Source: Rhodoferax sp. UBA4409
GTDB lineage: Bacteria > Pseudomonadota > Gammaproteobacteria > Burkholderiales > Burkholderiaceae_C
DNA: 37,121 nt
Direction: 5' to 3'
NCBI GenBank assembly: GCA_002390825.1
Contig: DGQR01000019.1
Location: forward strand, 1 to 37,121
The position numbers and the translations under genes are program-made. The notes beneath the pieces are model-generated. The model had not been told where the DNA came from and did not search any database. It was given only the letters and a program-made list of their open reading frames with translations. The first letter of the stretch is position 1, and each line of letters starts with the position of its first letter. Shown here one piece after another: positions 1-8,715 of the stretch.

Positions 1-1
1 T

Positions 2-724
2 GTGTTCACAGGGTTGGCCACGCTGGCACTGTCTGAAGTCAAGTTTGCGGTCTTGCTATTGCCCATCGCACTTCTTGTTGCTTTTCGCAAAGATTTTTCT
101 TCCAAACCGATAGCCGCACTGTTTGCGGTCATTGCGGGTGGGGTGCTTACCGTTGGCCTGCTTTCCCTGTATCAGGCGCAATACTCCAATGATGCGATCG
201 AACGCAGCGGCTCGGGGTATTTCGACCGGAACATTACATCCGCAACAGATGCGCAATTCATCAACTACAGAACGGGTGAGATCGGCCGCGTTGCCGCCAT
301 AACGTTTTGGGCAGAACAGCAATCCAACCCAGTCGGCGTACTCATTGGCGCAGGAATGGGGGCCAGCCGAAAAGGTGACTTGGCGACGGGCGAAGCGGCC
401 AAACGTTGGGAATTTAATATTGCCAGATCTTCCTTGGCTATTTTGTTATGGGAAACCGGGTTGCTTGGCACTTGTGCGTTTCTGCTTATTTTTTTCTCGG
501 CGTTCCTTTATGCGCTGCGGCTCGAACGCAGCCCTCTCGTCCCCGCCGATGAAAAACCATATCTCATTGCATGCAGCGCTGGCTTAGTAATGCTTGGCCT
601 GGAATTACCTTACAACACCGATATTTTCTACTCGCCGCAGATGCAAATTTTGTTTTTGCTGATACTAGGGCAGCTGGCATTGTCTGGCGGGAAATTAAAA
701 GTTGCTGCCAGGAGCAGTAAATGA
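2..724 (+). CDS. O-antigen polymerase/ligase-like membrane protein (Wzy_C type), 5' end missing
   Basis: The open frame runs off the left edge of the window, so the 240 codons seen are the C-terminal part of a larger protein. Hydrophobic stretches lie at about residues 9-27, 39-57, 145-170, 188-205 and 212-230. Between the second and third is a roughly 85-residue hydrophilic loop with a GVLIGAGMGASRKG stretch. One large loop between membrane helices near the C-terminus is typical of Wzy polymerases and WaaL-type ligases. It would act in the inner membrane, polymerising or transferring lipid-linked repeat units. The TGA stop overlaps the next ATG (ATGA). Whether it is polymerase or ligase cannot be told from this fragment; its place beside a flippase and glycosyltransferases favours polymerase. 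Confidence 0.7.
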   Translation: MFTGLATLALSEVKFAVLLLPIALLVAFRKDFSSKPIAALFAVIAGGVLTVGLLSLYQAQYSNDAIERSGSGYFDRNITSATDAQFINYRTGEIGRVAAITFWAEQQSNPVGVLIGAGMGASRKGDLATGEAAKRWEFNIARSSLAILLWETGLLGTCAFLLIFFSAFLYALRLERSPLVPADEKPYLIACSAGLVMLGLELPYNTDIFYSPQMQILFLLILGQLALSGGKLKVAARSSK

Positions 725-1776
725 CGACAACCAAGGTGGTGCAAAAAAATAACCTGCAAAAAATATCCTTTGTTATCAAAACATACAACGAAGAAAAGAA
801 AATTGCAGCGTGTCTCGAGTCAATTTTTGAAGCCGCTAAGCACTTTGAAAATCCATATGAAATTATTGTTGCCGATTCCAACTCGAGCGACAACACCGCG
901 CAAATAGCGGCCAAATACCCCGTCAAGGTCGTTCAATTTGTGCGTCCTGAAGACCGTGGATGTGGTGCGGGCGTACAACTGGGGTACCAGCACTCTGCGG
1001 GCGACTTGGTGTTTTTTTTGGATGGCGACATGACGCTGGAGCCCGGATTCTTGCCAGCTGCAATCCAAGCCCTTGCGCAAAATCCCAAATTAGGTGGTGT
1101 TGCTGGCCTGATGCGGGAGGTGGCAATCCGCAACTCATTCGACGCTATGCGGGTTCAAACTGGTGCATCCGCCACCGCACGCGAAGAACGCTGGCTCAAT
1201 GGGGGTGGCATCTATCGCCGCGCGGCCATTGAAACTGCAGGCGGATATGCCGCCAACCGCAACCTTAAAGGCTGGGAAGAGGCAGAGCTGGGTATGCGTC
1301 TGCGCTCAGCGGGGTGGTCGTTACAGCGGATCAACGTTGCGGCGACGGTTCATGACGGTCATGCTAGCGATACATGGTCATTAATTGTGCGGCACTGGAA
1401 AAGTAAACGATTGATGGCCAATGGTGTTTTGATTCGCTCTGCATTAGGACAGCTGTGGCAACTACAGGCAATCAAATTGCTAGCACATCCGATAGGTGTT
1501 GTTGTTTTTTGGTTAATCGTTTTGCCTCTTGCCTTGGTAGCCGACAGATCGTGGGATGGCGAAGCGACTTGTGCAGTTGTTATCTTCGCAAGTTTGATTT
1601 TTTTCCTTCTACTAGCTAAAAAGAAAAGCCTATTTCGAACCTTTGAGTCCATAGTCCTGTGGCATGTTAACGCAGCGAGTTTGTTGCTGGGGATGTTGAT
1701 CCCTATGGAGGCGCCATCTTTGCCACTACGTAGCGTAATCGTTGGCGACGGTAATACATTGAGCGGCGGTGCATAA
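721..1776 (+). CDS. glycosyltransferase family 2 with C-terminal membrane segments
   Basis: A GT-A fold glycosyltransferase of 351 residues. The N-terminal half carries the GT2 signature: FVIKTYNEE near residue 17, an acidic residue at D52, the metal-binding DGD at 101-103, and GWEEAELGMRLR near 184-195, which matches the acceptor-side catalytic region. After about residue 250 come three hydrophobic segments (about 255-275, 283-300 and 312-328), so the catalytic domain is held at the cytoplasmic face of the inner membrane. It probably adds one sugar to the undecaprenyl-linked repeat unit. The ATG overlaps the upstream stop by four bases, suggesting translational coupling. Donor and linkage cannot be read from the sequence. 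Confidence 0.88.
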   Translation: MTTTKVVQKNNLQKISFVIKTYNEEKKIAACLESIFEAAKHFENPYEIIVADSNSSDNTAQIAAKYPVKVVQFVRPEDRGCGAGVQLGYQHSAGDLVFFLDGDMTLEPGFLPAAIQALAQNPKLGGVAGLMREVAIRNSFDAMRVQTGASATAREERWLNGGGIYRRAAIETAGGYAANRNLKGWEEAELGMRLRSAGWSLQRINVAATVHDGHASDTWSLIVRHWKSKRLMANGVLIRSALGQLWQLQAIKLLAHPIGVVVFWLIVLPLALVADRSWDGEATCAVVIFASLIFFLLLAKKKSLFRTFESIVLWHVNAASLLLGMLIPMEAPSLPLRSVIVGDGNTLSGGA

Positions 1777-1779
1777 ACT

Positions 1780-3300
1780 GTGCAGTCACAACACTACACA
1801 GCCAAACGAGCAAAAACTAGCCTTGTAATTTTTGGGCTTGGCAAAGCAGGTTCGGCCATCCTCAGCATTTTATTCTTAGGGCTAACGGTGCGCTACATGG
1901 ATGTATCCGACTATGGTCGATACATCGTTGTACTGGCAATGGTTGAGATTTTTTACCTCACCACAGGATTCGGTTTGTCCACGGTAGCGCAGCGCTATGT
2001 ACCAGAAGCCCGCATCCAGGCTTCAAACAAAAGTTTGCGCAACTTTCTTCTCATGCTGGTAGCGCGGCGTTTGATCTATTCCATTGCATGCGCGCTGTTA
2101 CTTTGTGCGGTAGCGCACTTTATGGGCGATGCAATTCCGTCTGAATTTGGCCCCCGATACATCTACTGGATCGCGCTGTTGATAACGCTGGCTGCAAGCA
2201 GTTCCTTTCTTGACGAAGTGGCGGGATCACTGCTCATGCAGGGGCTGTCACAAGGGCTTACCGTTGGGAGAATGGTTGTCAAGCTTGCTGCGGCTTTCTA
2301 TCTGGTGCTGGTGCAGGGCAGCATCAGTTTTATGGATATTTTGCTTTTGGAGACTGGGGCAACGCTCATCTCGGTGATTTGTGGCCATGTCGTCCTGGCC
2401 CGCGGTCTGCGCCACGATTCGGATGGCACTGCGTCCTCACTGCCCTATACCAACACAAGCATGTGGCCGGTCGCCGGGCGCTTTTACCTAGTACAGCTTG
2501 TGGGGCAGGCGTATGGCCCTAACGTGACGCGACTTATGATTGGGCGCATTCTCGGATTGGCCCAGACAGCGCTGTTTGGATTTGCACAAGGCATTGCCGA
2601 TATGTTGCGCAACTTGTTGCCAGCCCATTTGCTGGCAGGGTGGATACGGCCTCTAATGGTTTCGCGCTACCTCACAAGCCGCGATGTAAATGACTTGGCA
2701 GATGCGGCCAATCTCGTTTTGAAATTGAACCTTATGGGTGTTGTGCCCTTGACCGTGTTCTTTTTGTTTAGAGGCGATGCATTTGCAAGCTGGGCCAGTG
2801 CAGGTAAATACGGTCAGGCGGGTCTTCTACTCGCCTTGCTGACCATCATGATTGGCTTGCAGACTATTCACTTATTATTTTCAATTATCACCATCACGCT
2901 GGAGCAAGCCCGTGCGAGCCTTGTTGCAACCCTATTGGCGGCCGCAACACTTCCCGTGCAAGTCGCACTGATTGCACATTTTGGTGCAACAGGTGCGTGC
3001 TGGGGGTTGCTAGCGAGCGAAGCGGTGTGGCTCACCTGCGCCACCTATTTATTGGCCAAAAACAAAATAAATTTGAAATGGGATATAAAAGGTTCGACCA
3101 AGATTCTGTTTTCGGGTGTTTTAGCCGGCCTTTGTGTTTGGATGTTGGGGTTTGGCGAGCCTAATTTGTTGGATCTTGCCGTATCTTCCTTGGTCGTGGG
3201 GAGTGTGTTTTTGGTGTGTTCCATTGTGCTTAAACCACTTCGCAATCCAGAGCGAGAGCTCATCAAGGGCATGGTGCCCGCCCGCTTCATTTTGTGGTGA
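1780..3300 (+). CDS. polysaccharide flippase (Wzx/MATE-like, polysaccharide biosynthesis protein)
   Basis: An integral membrane protein of 506 residues with hydrophobic segments along its whole length (I estimate 12-14) and the short polar loops usual in the MOP/MATE flippase superfamily. Near the N-terminus FGLGKAGSAILSI and a following VRYMDVSDYGRY stretch match the usual Wzx start, in which a GxG-containing helix is followed by (L/M)xxxxYG. It would flip lipid-linked oligosaccharide units to the periplasm. It begins with GTG three bases after the upstream stop. No ATG lies close, and this GTG puts the first helix in the expected place. Its neighbours (polymerase-like gene and GT2) support a Wzx/Wzy-dependent pathway. 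Confidence 0.85.
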   Translation: MQSQHYTAKRAKTSLVIFGLGKAGSAILSILFLGLTVRYMDVSDYGRYIVVLAMVEIFYLTTGFGLSTVAQRYVPEARIQASNKSLRNFLLMLVARRLIYSIACALLLCAVAHFMGDAIPSEFGPRYIYWIALLITLAASSSFLDEVAGSLLMQGLSQGLTVGRMVVKLAAAFYLVLVQGSISFMDILLLETGATLISVICGHVVLARGLRHDSDGTASSLPYTNTSMWPVAGRFYLVQLVGQAYGPNVTRLMIGRILGLAQTALFGFAQGIADMLRNLLPAHLLAGWIRPLMVSRYLTSRDVNDLADAANLVLKLNLMGVVPLTVFFLFRGDAFASWASAGKYGQAGLLLALLTIMIGLQTIHLLFSIITITLEQARASLVATLLAAATLPVQVALIAHFGATGACWGLLASEAVWLTCATYLLAKNKINLKWDIKGSTKILFSGVLAGLCVWMLGFGEPNLLDLAVSSLVVGSVFLVCSIVLKPLRNPERELIKGMVPARFILW

Positions 3301-3322
3301 TGTTTTTCGCTTAATTTTGAAT

Positions 3323-4342
3323 ATGAAAAAAATACTAAAGGCACTGTTTGCCTATTTGCCTGCGTCAATGGCAAGCGGGCTCAAAACGAGGTATCGCAAT
3401 ACCCGCGACAAGCACCTGCTGAACCGCGCCTACCAATATGACATGCGCTTCTACAAGTCGTATTCTGGTTTGCTGGGTCAAACAAAAAAAGGCGTTGTAG
3501 AAGCCGAAATTATCAAGGCTTATCACCGCATAGAAAAAGGCTTGGCACTGGCAAGTCCTCGCCCCGGTTTTGGTGTGGATGCTGTTGAACTCGTACTTGA
3601 GCGCACTCAGTATTATGTGGACCATTTCGGCCCAAATGTCACCACCCAAAGGGCGGTCAACACATTGCGAGAATATGTCCAATTCAATCAAGCGCACCAT
3701 TGCGATGTATCTTGGTTGGTGTCGCGGCTCAACCGGCTTGCTGAAAAATGCATCGGGGCCGATTCTGCGGGCGGTACCCGGCGCGTCACGCGTGATGAAA
3801 TTACACGCGCAATAGATATTGACTTTACTGCCTTCGTAAATCAACGCTACAGCATTCGGCAATTTACACCCGAGCCAGTGAGCGACGATGCAATTGCCCA
3901 CGCCGTGACACTGGCAAAAAAATCGCCGTCGGTGTGCAATAGGGAGTCTGGTTGTGTATTCGTGGCCAGTAGTTCTGCGCAAAAGAAGGCGCTACTGGCT
4001 TTGCAAAATGGCAACCGAGGGTTTGGGGAAAAAGCTGATCGCATTCTAGTCATCACATCCAGACTGGATACATTTTTAACTGTGGGTGAGCGTTATCAAT
4101 GCTGGATAGACGGCGGCCTCTTTGCAATGAGCTTGATCTATGCATTGCACGCACAGGGTGTGGGCAGCTGCTGCCTCAATTGGAGCGTTGAGCCAGATGC
4201 GGACACTGCCATTCGGCAAGTGGCGGGCATCCCCCAAGACCATGCGGTCATTATGTTGCTGGCTATCGGCCACATTCCATCCGATCTTCTTGTTGCACAA
4301 AGTCCGCGCCGTCCCCTTGAGGACGTGCTGCATTTCATCTAG
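3323..4342 (+). CDS. nitroreductase-domain protein with an extra N-terminal region, polysaccharide-cluster type
   Basis: I chose the ATG at 3323, just after the flippase; the frame is open further upstream but that part overlaps the flippase gene. The protein is 339 residues. Residues about 170-330 are a nitroreductase-family flavoprotein domain: RYSIRQF at 175-181 is the classic FMN-contacting start, and the SCCLNWS and LLAIGHIP stretches match the end of the fold. Residues 1-165 are not part of that fold. They contain HRIEKGL at 68-74 and RPGFG at 80-84, motifs I recall from nitroreductases inside polysaccharide clusters but cannot link to a known activity. Two cysteines sit together in SCC. 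The place next to a pyruvyl transferase suggests redox modification of a sugar or its substituent. The substrate is unknown. Confidence 0.75.
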   Translation: MKKILKALFAYLPASMASGLKTRYRNTRDKHLLNRAYQYDMRFYKSYSGLLGQTKKGVVEAEIIKAYHRIEKGLALASPRPGFGVDAVELVLERTQYYVDHFGPNVTTQRAVNTLREYVQFNQAHHCDVSWLVSRLNRLAEKCIGADSAGGTRRVTRDEITRAIDIDFTAFVNQRYSIRQFTPEPVSDDAIAHAVTLAKKSPSVCNRESGCVFVASSSAQKKALLALQNGNRGFGEKADRILVITSRLDTFLTVGERYQCWIDGGLFAMSLIYALHAQGVGSCCLNWSVEPDADTAIRQVAGIPQDHAVIMLLAIGHIPSDLLVAQSPRRPLEDVLHFI

Positions 4343-4359
4343 CCTATTTGCAAAACACT

Positions 4360-5631
4360 ATGACAACCATTTACTTGACTGGACAAAACAATTTTGGCAA
4401 CCGCGGATGCGAGGCCCTTGTGCGCTCCACCGTGGCCACGTTGCTCGAGCAAAACCCGGAGTACAAATTCTTAGTTCCGTCGCTAGACATTCCGCGGGAT
4501 TCAGCGCAGTGGCCGGACGCGGCGCAAAGCGGCGTAAGGTTTGTGCCTGCCCCAGAAGTGCCTGCAAGTTACCGGTGGTGGGGGCGCCTATGTCGCGCTC
4601 TGCCCATACTGAAAACTCGCAAGTGGCCTTCATTACGCGGTTTACCTCACTTGGAAGAGTACCTGCAAGAAGCTGATGCTGTGATATCCATTGGCGGCGA
4701 TAACTATTCGTTGGATTATGGTTTGGTCTCACTCTTTTTCTTTGTTGGAATTGCGGAGCGAGCCTTAGCACTGGGGAAGAAAACCGCTCTATGGGGAGCG
4801 TCGGTAGGGCCGTTCACGGCAGACCGCTATGTTGAAAAAAATATGGCCAGCCATTTAAAATCACTGAACTTGGTTTCAATAAGAGAGAGCCACTCTGTGA
4901 ATTATGTGAAATCCATAGGAGTCAATGCAAACCTTGCTTCTGTTGTGGATTCCGCTTTTGTACTAGCCCGTCAGGATATTGAAGTAAAGAAATTCTGGCC
5001 TAAGGCAACTGGCGATGGAGTGTTGGGAATAAATATTAGCGAAGTCATACAAATGTCTATCGCCAAACATGGGAAGAATACTTCTGTTACTAATGAGACA
5101 TCTGAGTTCATAAAAAAAATACTGGCTGAATCCAATTTTTCAATACTTTTGGTGCCACACGTTGCTCCACTGGATGGCAATGAATTCAATAATGATGAAG
5201 TTTTTCTTAATACTGTGCACTCTCAATTGTTGGATTATACCGATAGGGTGGGGGTCGTTCCCTCAAAGCTGAACTGCTGTCAACTCAAAAATATCATTGC
5301 ACAATGTCGATTTTTTATTGGTGGTAGAACGCACGCGACTATTGCATCCATATCAAGTATGGTGCCGACGATTTCAATAGCGTACAGCATCAAGGCCAGA
5401 GGCATTAATCATGATTTATTTGGCCATGAGAATTGGGTCTTACCAACGCCTGACTATAGTGCCATAAATTTGTTTAAATTCTTTGATCGAATGAGATTGG
5501 AAGAAGCAGAGATTAGACAGGTATTAAGCAATAAAATTCCAGTTTGGAAAGTACGTGCATATTTAAGTGCAAAATTATTCAGTCAAATTCTCGATGGGAA
5601 GTCCTTGCCCGTTGGATCAGTTTCATCGTGA
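4360..5631 (+). CDS. polysaccharide pyruvyl transferase family protein (WcaK/CsaB-like)
   Basis: A protein of 423 residues from the ATG at 4360; a TTG twelve bases upstream is also in frame. The N-terminus TGQNNFGNRGCEA is the family's glycine-rich start (usually GxxGFGNxGDEA). ISIGGDNYSLDYG near residue 112 and the GGRTHATI motif near 325 are the other conserved blocks. Known members transfer pyruvate from phosphoenolpyruvate to a sugar, forming an acidic ketal. The family is broad and some members do other chemistry, so the substrate is uncertain. Base composition changes inside the gene: the first third resembles its neighbours, while from about 4840 it is AT-rich (37% GC at 5041-5100 and 33% at 5461-5520, counted by hand). 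Confidence 0.82.
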   Translation: MTTIYLTGQNNFGNRGCEALVRSTVATLLEQNPEYKFLVPSLDIPRDSAQWPDAAQSGVRFVPAPEVPASYRWWGRLCRALPILKTRKWPSLRGLPHLEEYLQEADAVISIGGDNYSLDYGLVSLFFFVGIAERALALGKKTALWGASVGPFTADRYVEKNMASHLKSLNLVSIRESHSVNYVKSIGVNANLASVVDSAFVLARQDIEVKKFWPKATGDGVLGINISEVIQMSIAKHGKNTSVTNETSEFIKKILAESNFSILLVPHVAPLDGNEFNNDEVFLNTVHSQLLDYTDRVGVVPSKLNCCQLKNIIAQCRFFIGGRTHATIASISSMVPTISIAYSIKARGINHDLFGHENWVLPTPDYSAINLFKFFDRMRLEEAEIRQVLSNKIPVWKVRAYLSAKLFSQILDGKSLPVGSVSS

Positions 5632-6224
5632 CTGCAATGCTGCACGTAGTCCAATATCTATTGGCGGACTCATTTCGAAAAAATGGTCGCCTAAGCTACC
5701 TTGATGTTCTATCTGGGTTCCTATTCTCGCGGACTCATAGAATTGTTATAACCCTGCGGCTATGTCAATTAGTTGATAGACAGGGCATTTTTTTCAAACT
5801 GCCTCTCCAGCTGTGCAAAGCACTCCATCGGATTTCATGTCACCTCGCTGGCGTGGATTTTCCATGGAGAACTGAAATTGGTCCGGGTTTTGCGATCACC
5901 CATGGGTGGAGTCTCGTAGTCAATGAAGGTACAACAATCGGGGCCAACGTTACGCTATTCCATGGTGTAACTATTGGAAGAACAGATCGACTGGATCAAG
6001 ACGGTGTACGAACGAGCGCATACCCGATCATTGAAGATGAGGTGTGGATTGGTCCACATGCGATTCTTGTCGGAGGTATTACCATTGGACGTGGCAGCCG
6101 CATAGCTGGTGGCGCTTTTGTAAATAAAGATGTCCCACCTTACTCTTTAGTTGTTGGAAATCCGTCTGTAGTCGTCAAACATAATGTTGTGCCAGATGTA
6201 TTTAATATGGTTCACCAGCGCTAG
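5628..6224 (+). CDS. serine acetyltransferase-like O-acetyltransferase (CysE/hexapeptide family)
   Basis: About 198 residues with the serine acetyltransferase layout: a helical N-terminal part, then a left-handed beta-helix of hexapeptide repeats. Recognisable pieces are GVDFPWRTEIGPGFAITHG, VVNEGTTIGANVT, HGVTIGR, a loop, then DEVWIGPHA and VNKDVPPYSLVVGNP. The HG of ITHG holds the catalytic-type histidine. Its setting in a polysaccharide cluster points to O-acetylation of a sugar rather than cysteine synthesis. The start is uncertain: GTG at 5628 overlaps the upstream stop (GTGA), and ATG at 5637 is the alternative. I prefer the overlapping GTG. The gene is AT-richer than the genes to its right, like the 3' part of its upstream neighbour. 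Confidence 0.83.
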   Translation: MTAMLHVVQYLLADSFRKNGRLSYLDVLSGFLFSRTHRIVITLRLCQLVDRQGIFFKLPLQLCKALHRISCHLAGVDFPWRTEIGPGFAITHGWSLVVNEGTTIGANVTLFHGVTIGRTDRLDQDGVRTSAYPIIEDEVWIGPHAILVGGITIGRGSRIAGGAFVNKDVPPYSLVVGNPSVVVKHNVVPDVFNMVHQR

Positions 6225-6250
6225 TATCTCAGCTGTTCAAGCACTCGTTT

Positions 6251-7615
6251 ATGTATTCAAACCCTATATATAAAAACAGTCCCGACTGGCTCCAAAGCAC
6301 ATTGCTTTCGTTGCGCAGCTACGCGCGCGGCGCATTACGGGAAGGTGCGGCATTTCGTCGCGAGTTAAATGATGTGCAAAAAACCCAATGGCTGAGTGCT
6401 AATGAGTTACAAGCACTGCAGCTGGCACGGGTTCAAAAAGTCGTAAGTCATGCTGCGGCGCATGTGCCGTATTACCGTGATGCTTTTAAGGCGGCTGGCT
6501 TTACACCTGCGGATTTGGTGACGCTAGACGATATTAAGAAAATTCCTCTTTTAACCAAACGCCAGGCGTTTGATGCAGGCGACCGCATGCTGGCTGAGGG
6601 GATGGTTGGCCCCCGGTTTACCAACTCCACCAGTGGTACGACAGGCATGTCCATGAAAGTGGTGCGCGATCTGCATTCGATTAATCGCGAGAACGCTTTC
6701 AATTGGCGCCAGAGTATTTGGGCTGGCGCCCAGCCGGGTGTGAAGCGGCTTTGGTTGCGGGGGGACGCGATTGTGCCCGCATCCGATAGGGCCGCTCCCT
6801 TTTGGCGCTTTAACAAAGCCGACAACACGCTGATGATGTCCGCATACCATTTATCAGAACGCAATGCAGATGCATACATCAAAGCGCTGGAGGAGTTTGA
6901 TCCGGTGTTCGGCATGGCATATCCATCGCCCATGGTCTTGCTGGCGCGGCACATGCTGAACACGGGGCGTACCTATCGCGGCAAGAGCCTCAAGGGTTTT
7001 GTTACATCGAGCGAGACCGTTACAGACGAGCACCGGCGCGTGATCGAAGCAGCGTTTGGGTGCAAGGTTTTTGACCAGTATTGCTCTGCGGAGCGAGTTA
7101 CCTTTATTGGTACGTGCGAGCATGGCAATTACCACGTTAATTCTGACTACGGATTGACGGAATTGATTCCGCAGCCTGATGGTACTTGCGAGGTGGTGGG
7201 CACTTCGTTCGACAATATGTTGATGCCCTGGATTCGTTATCGCTTAGGTGATGCAGTTGTGGCAGCAGACCCCAAATACCAGTGTCCGTGTGGTCGTGCA
7301 TTCCCCGTTGTTGAGCGAATTGTTGGCCGCGTCGAGGACTATGTGCTAACGCCAGATGGGCGACATGTTTTCATGATGAGCAATATGTTGGATGCCATCC
7401 CCAATTTGTTGGAGGGGCAAGTTCGACAAGACACCCCCGAGGATGTAACTATTTTGGTGGTTCCTGCGCCCGGAAAGACAGTAGATGTTGCGGATGCCGT
7501 CAAACGGGCGCGTGAGCAGTTGGGTGATGGTTTGCGGATTAAGGTTGAGACCGTTGCCAGTATTCCTCGCACGAGCAATGGGAAACTGCGGGTGGTGGTT
7601 CGAGGGTTTAAGTGA
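6251..7615 (+). CDS. CapK/PaaK-type adenylate-forming enzyme (AMP-dependent ligase family)
   Basis: A protein of 454 residues related to phenylacetate-CoA ligase and CapK. NSTSGTTGMS at about 125-134 is the nucleotide-binding P-loop of the ANL superfamily. FDQYCSAERV and MPWIRYRLGD follow at the expected distances, and a C-terminal small domain ends in RTSNGKLRVVVRGFK, where the lysine of NGK is the usual catalytic one. A CPCG motif, common in CapK relatives, lies before the hinge. Such proteins activate a carboxylic acid as an acyl-adenylate, but the acid used by CapK-type members of polysaccharide clusters is generally unknown. It follows the acetyltransferase after 26 bases, so activated acyl transfer to a sugar is a reasonable guess. 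Confidence 0.83.
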   Translation: MYSNPIYKNSPDWLQSTLLSLRSYARGALREGAAFRRELNDVQKTQWLSANELQALQLARVQKVVSHAAAHVPYYRDAFKAAGFTPADLVTLDDIKKIPLLTKRQAFDAGDRMLAEGMVGPRFTNSTSGTTGMSMKVVRDLHSINRENAFNWRQSIWAGAQPGVKRLWLRGDAIVPASDRAAPFWRFNKADNTLMMSAYHLSERNADAYIKALEEFDPVFGMAYPSPMVLLARHMLNTGRTYRGKSLKGFVTSSETVTDEHRRVIEAAFGCKVFDQYCSAERVTFIGTCEHGNYHVNSDYGLTELIPQPDGTCEVVGTSFDNMLMPWIRYRLGDAVVAADPKYQCPCGRAFPVVERIVGRVEDYVLTPDGRHVFMMSNMLDAIPNLLEGQVRQDTPEDVTILVVPAPGKTVDVADAVKRAREQLGDGLRIKVETVASIPRTSNGKLRVVVRGFK

Positions 7616-8715
7616 TGAACTCCCCGCGCTCAATTGTTGTTATGGTGGGCACTCCATTGGCCGGGCAGGGCGGTATGTCTGCGGTGGTAGACGCGTACCG
7701 CGCGGGTGGACTTTTTGAGCAGTTTTCTGTGCATTACATCGCGGCGGTGGATCAGGGCACACGCTGGCGCAAGTTGCTTACGGCGATGCATGCACTGTGG
7801 TTGTTTTTTTGCACCCTGTTGGGGCAGCGTGTGGGGCTGGTACACATTCATTTGGCTTCGGGGGCAAGTTTTTGGCGTAAATCGGTCTTTGCCGCGCTGG
7901 CATATGCGTTGCGTAAGCGCGTGATTTTGCATGTGCATGGTGGTAATTTTTTGAGCTTTTATGCGGATGCCCCGTGGTTGGGTCGCAAATGGATTTGTGG
8001 GGTTTTTAAGCTTGCTGCAGCTGTGATTGTTTTGTCACCCCAGTGGATTGCGCGCTTCAGTGCGGTGATGCCAACAAGCCACTTTGTTGCCATCGAGAAT
8101 CCGGTGCCCCCCCCGGCGAGTCATGTTGGTGTGCGGGCAGATCGTGCGGGCGTTACGTTTCTTTTTTTGGGGCGTCTTGAGAAAGACAAGGGTGTTTACG
8201 AGTTGCTGCAGGCCTTTGCGAATCTGGTGCAAACGCAACCACAAGCACGTTTGATCATGGGTGGGGTTGGGGATTTGGCTGGCCTTAAGGAATTGGCGGA
8301 GTCATTGCATATTCAGGAGAATGTGGATTTTCCTGGGTGGGTCGTGGCCCAGCAAAAAGACGCATTGCTGCGAGAGGCGGATGTGTTTGTGTTGCCATCG
8401 CACATTGAGGCGCTGCCTGTTTCTATGCTGGAGGCCATGAGCTATGGTCTGCCTACGGTGATTTGCCCAGTAGGGTCAATACCTGAGACGGTGCAGGATG
8501 GAAAAGAGGCGCTGTTTGTGCCTGTTGCGGATGTTGTCGCTTTGACTGCAGCGCTTAATAGGCTTTGCGCAAGTTACGCTTTGCGTCGCACGATGGGCGA
8601 GGTAGCACAGCAGACGTATGCTGAAAATTACAGTTTGTCGAGCGTGTTGCCAAAAATCACTGCCCTCTACATGCAGATGCTGTCAGACTACAAAGAACCT
8701 GGGCATAGAAAATGA
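7615..8715 (+). CDS. glycosyltransferase family 4 (GT-B fold)
   Basis: About 366 residues from the ATG at 7615, which shares its A with the upstream stop (TGATG); a GTG three bases earlier is also in frame. The N-terminal domain begins with a strand and a GQGGMSAVV glycine-rich loop. HVHGGNF near residue 103 matches the acceptor-side HxHG motif. The C-terminal domain starts at FLGRLEKDKG and carries the retaining GT4 signature E265-x7-E273 within HIEALPVSMLEAMSYG. It is expected to be cytoplasmic or membrane-peripheral, adding a sugar to the lipid-linked repeat unit. Donor specificity is not readable. Confidence 0.88.
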   Translation: MNSPRSIVVMVGTPLAGQGGMSAVVDAYRAGGLFEQFSVHYIAAVDQGTRWRKLLTAMHALWLFFCTLLGQRVGLVHIHLASGASFWRKSVFAALAYALRKRVILHVHGGNFLSFYADAPWLGRKWICGVFKLAAAVIVLSPQWIARFSAVMPTSHFVAIENPVPPPASHVGVRADRAGVTFLFLGRLEKDKGVYELLQAFANLVQTQPQARLIMGGVGDLAGLKELAESLHIQENVDFPGWVVAQQKDALLREADVFVLPSHIEALPVSMLEAMSYGLPTVICPVGSIPETVQDGKEALFVPVADVVALTAALNRLCASYALRRTMGEVAQQTYAENYSLSSVLPKITALYMQMLSDYKEPGHRK

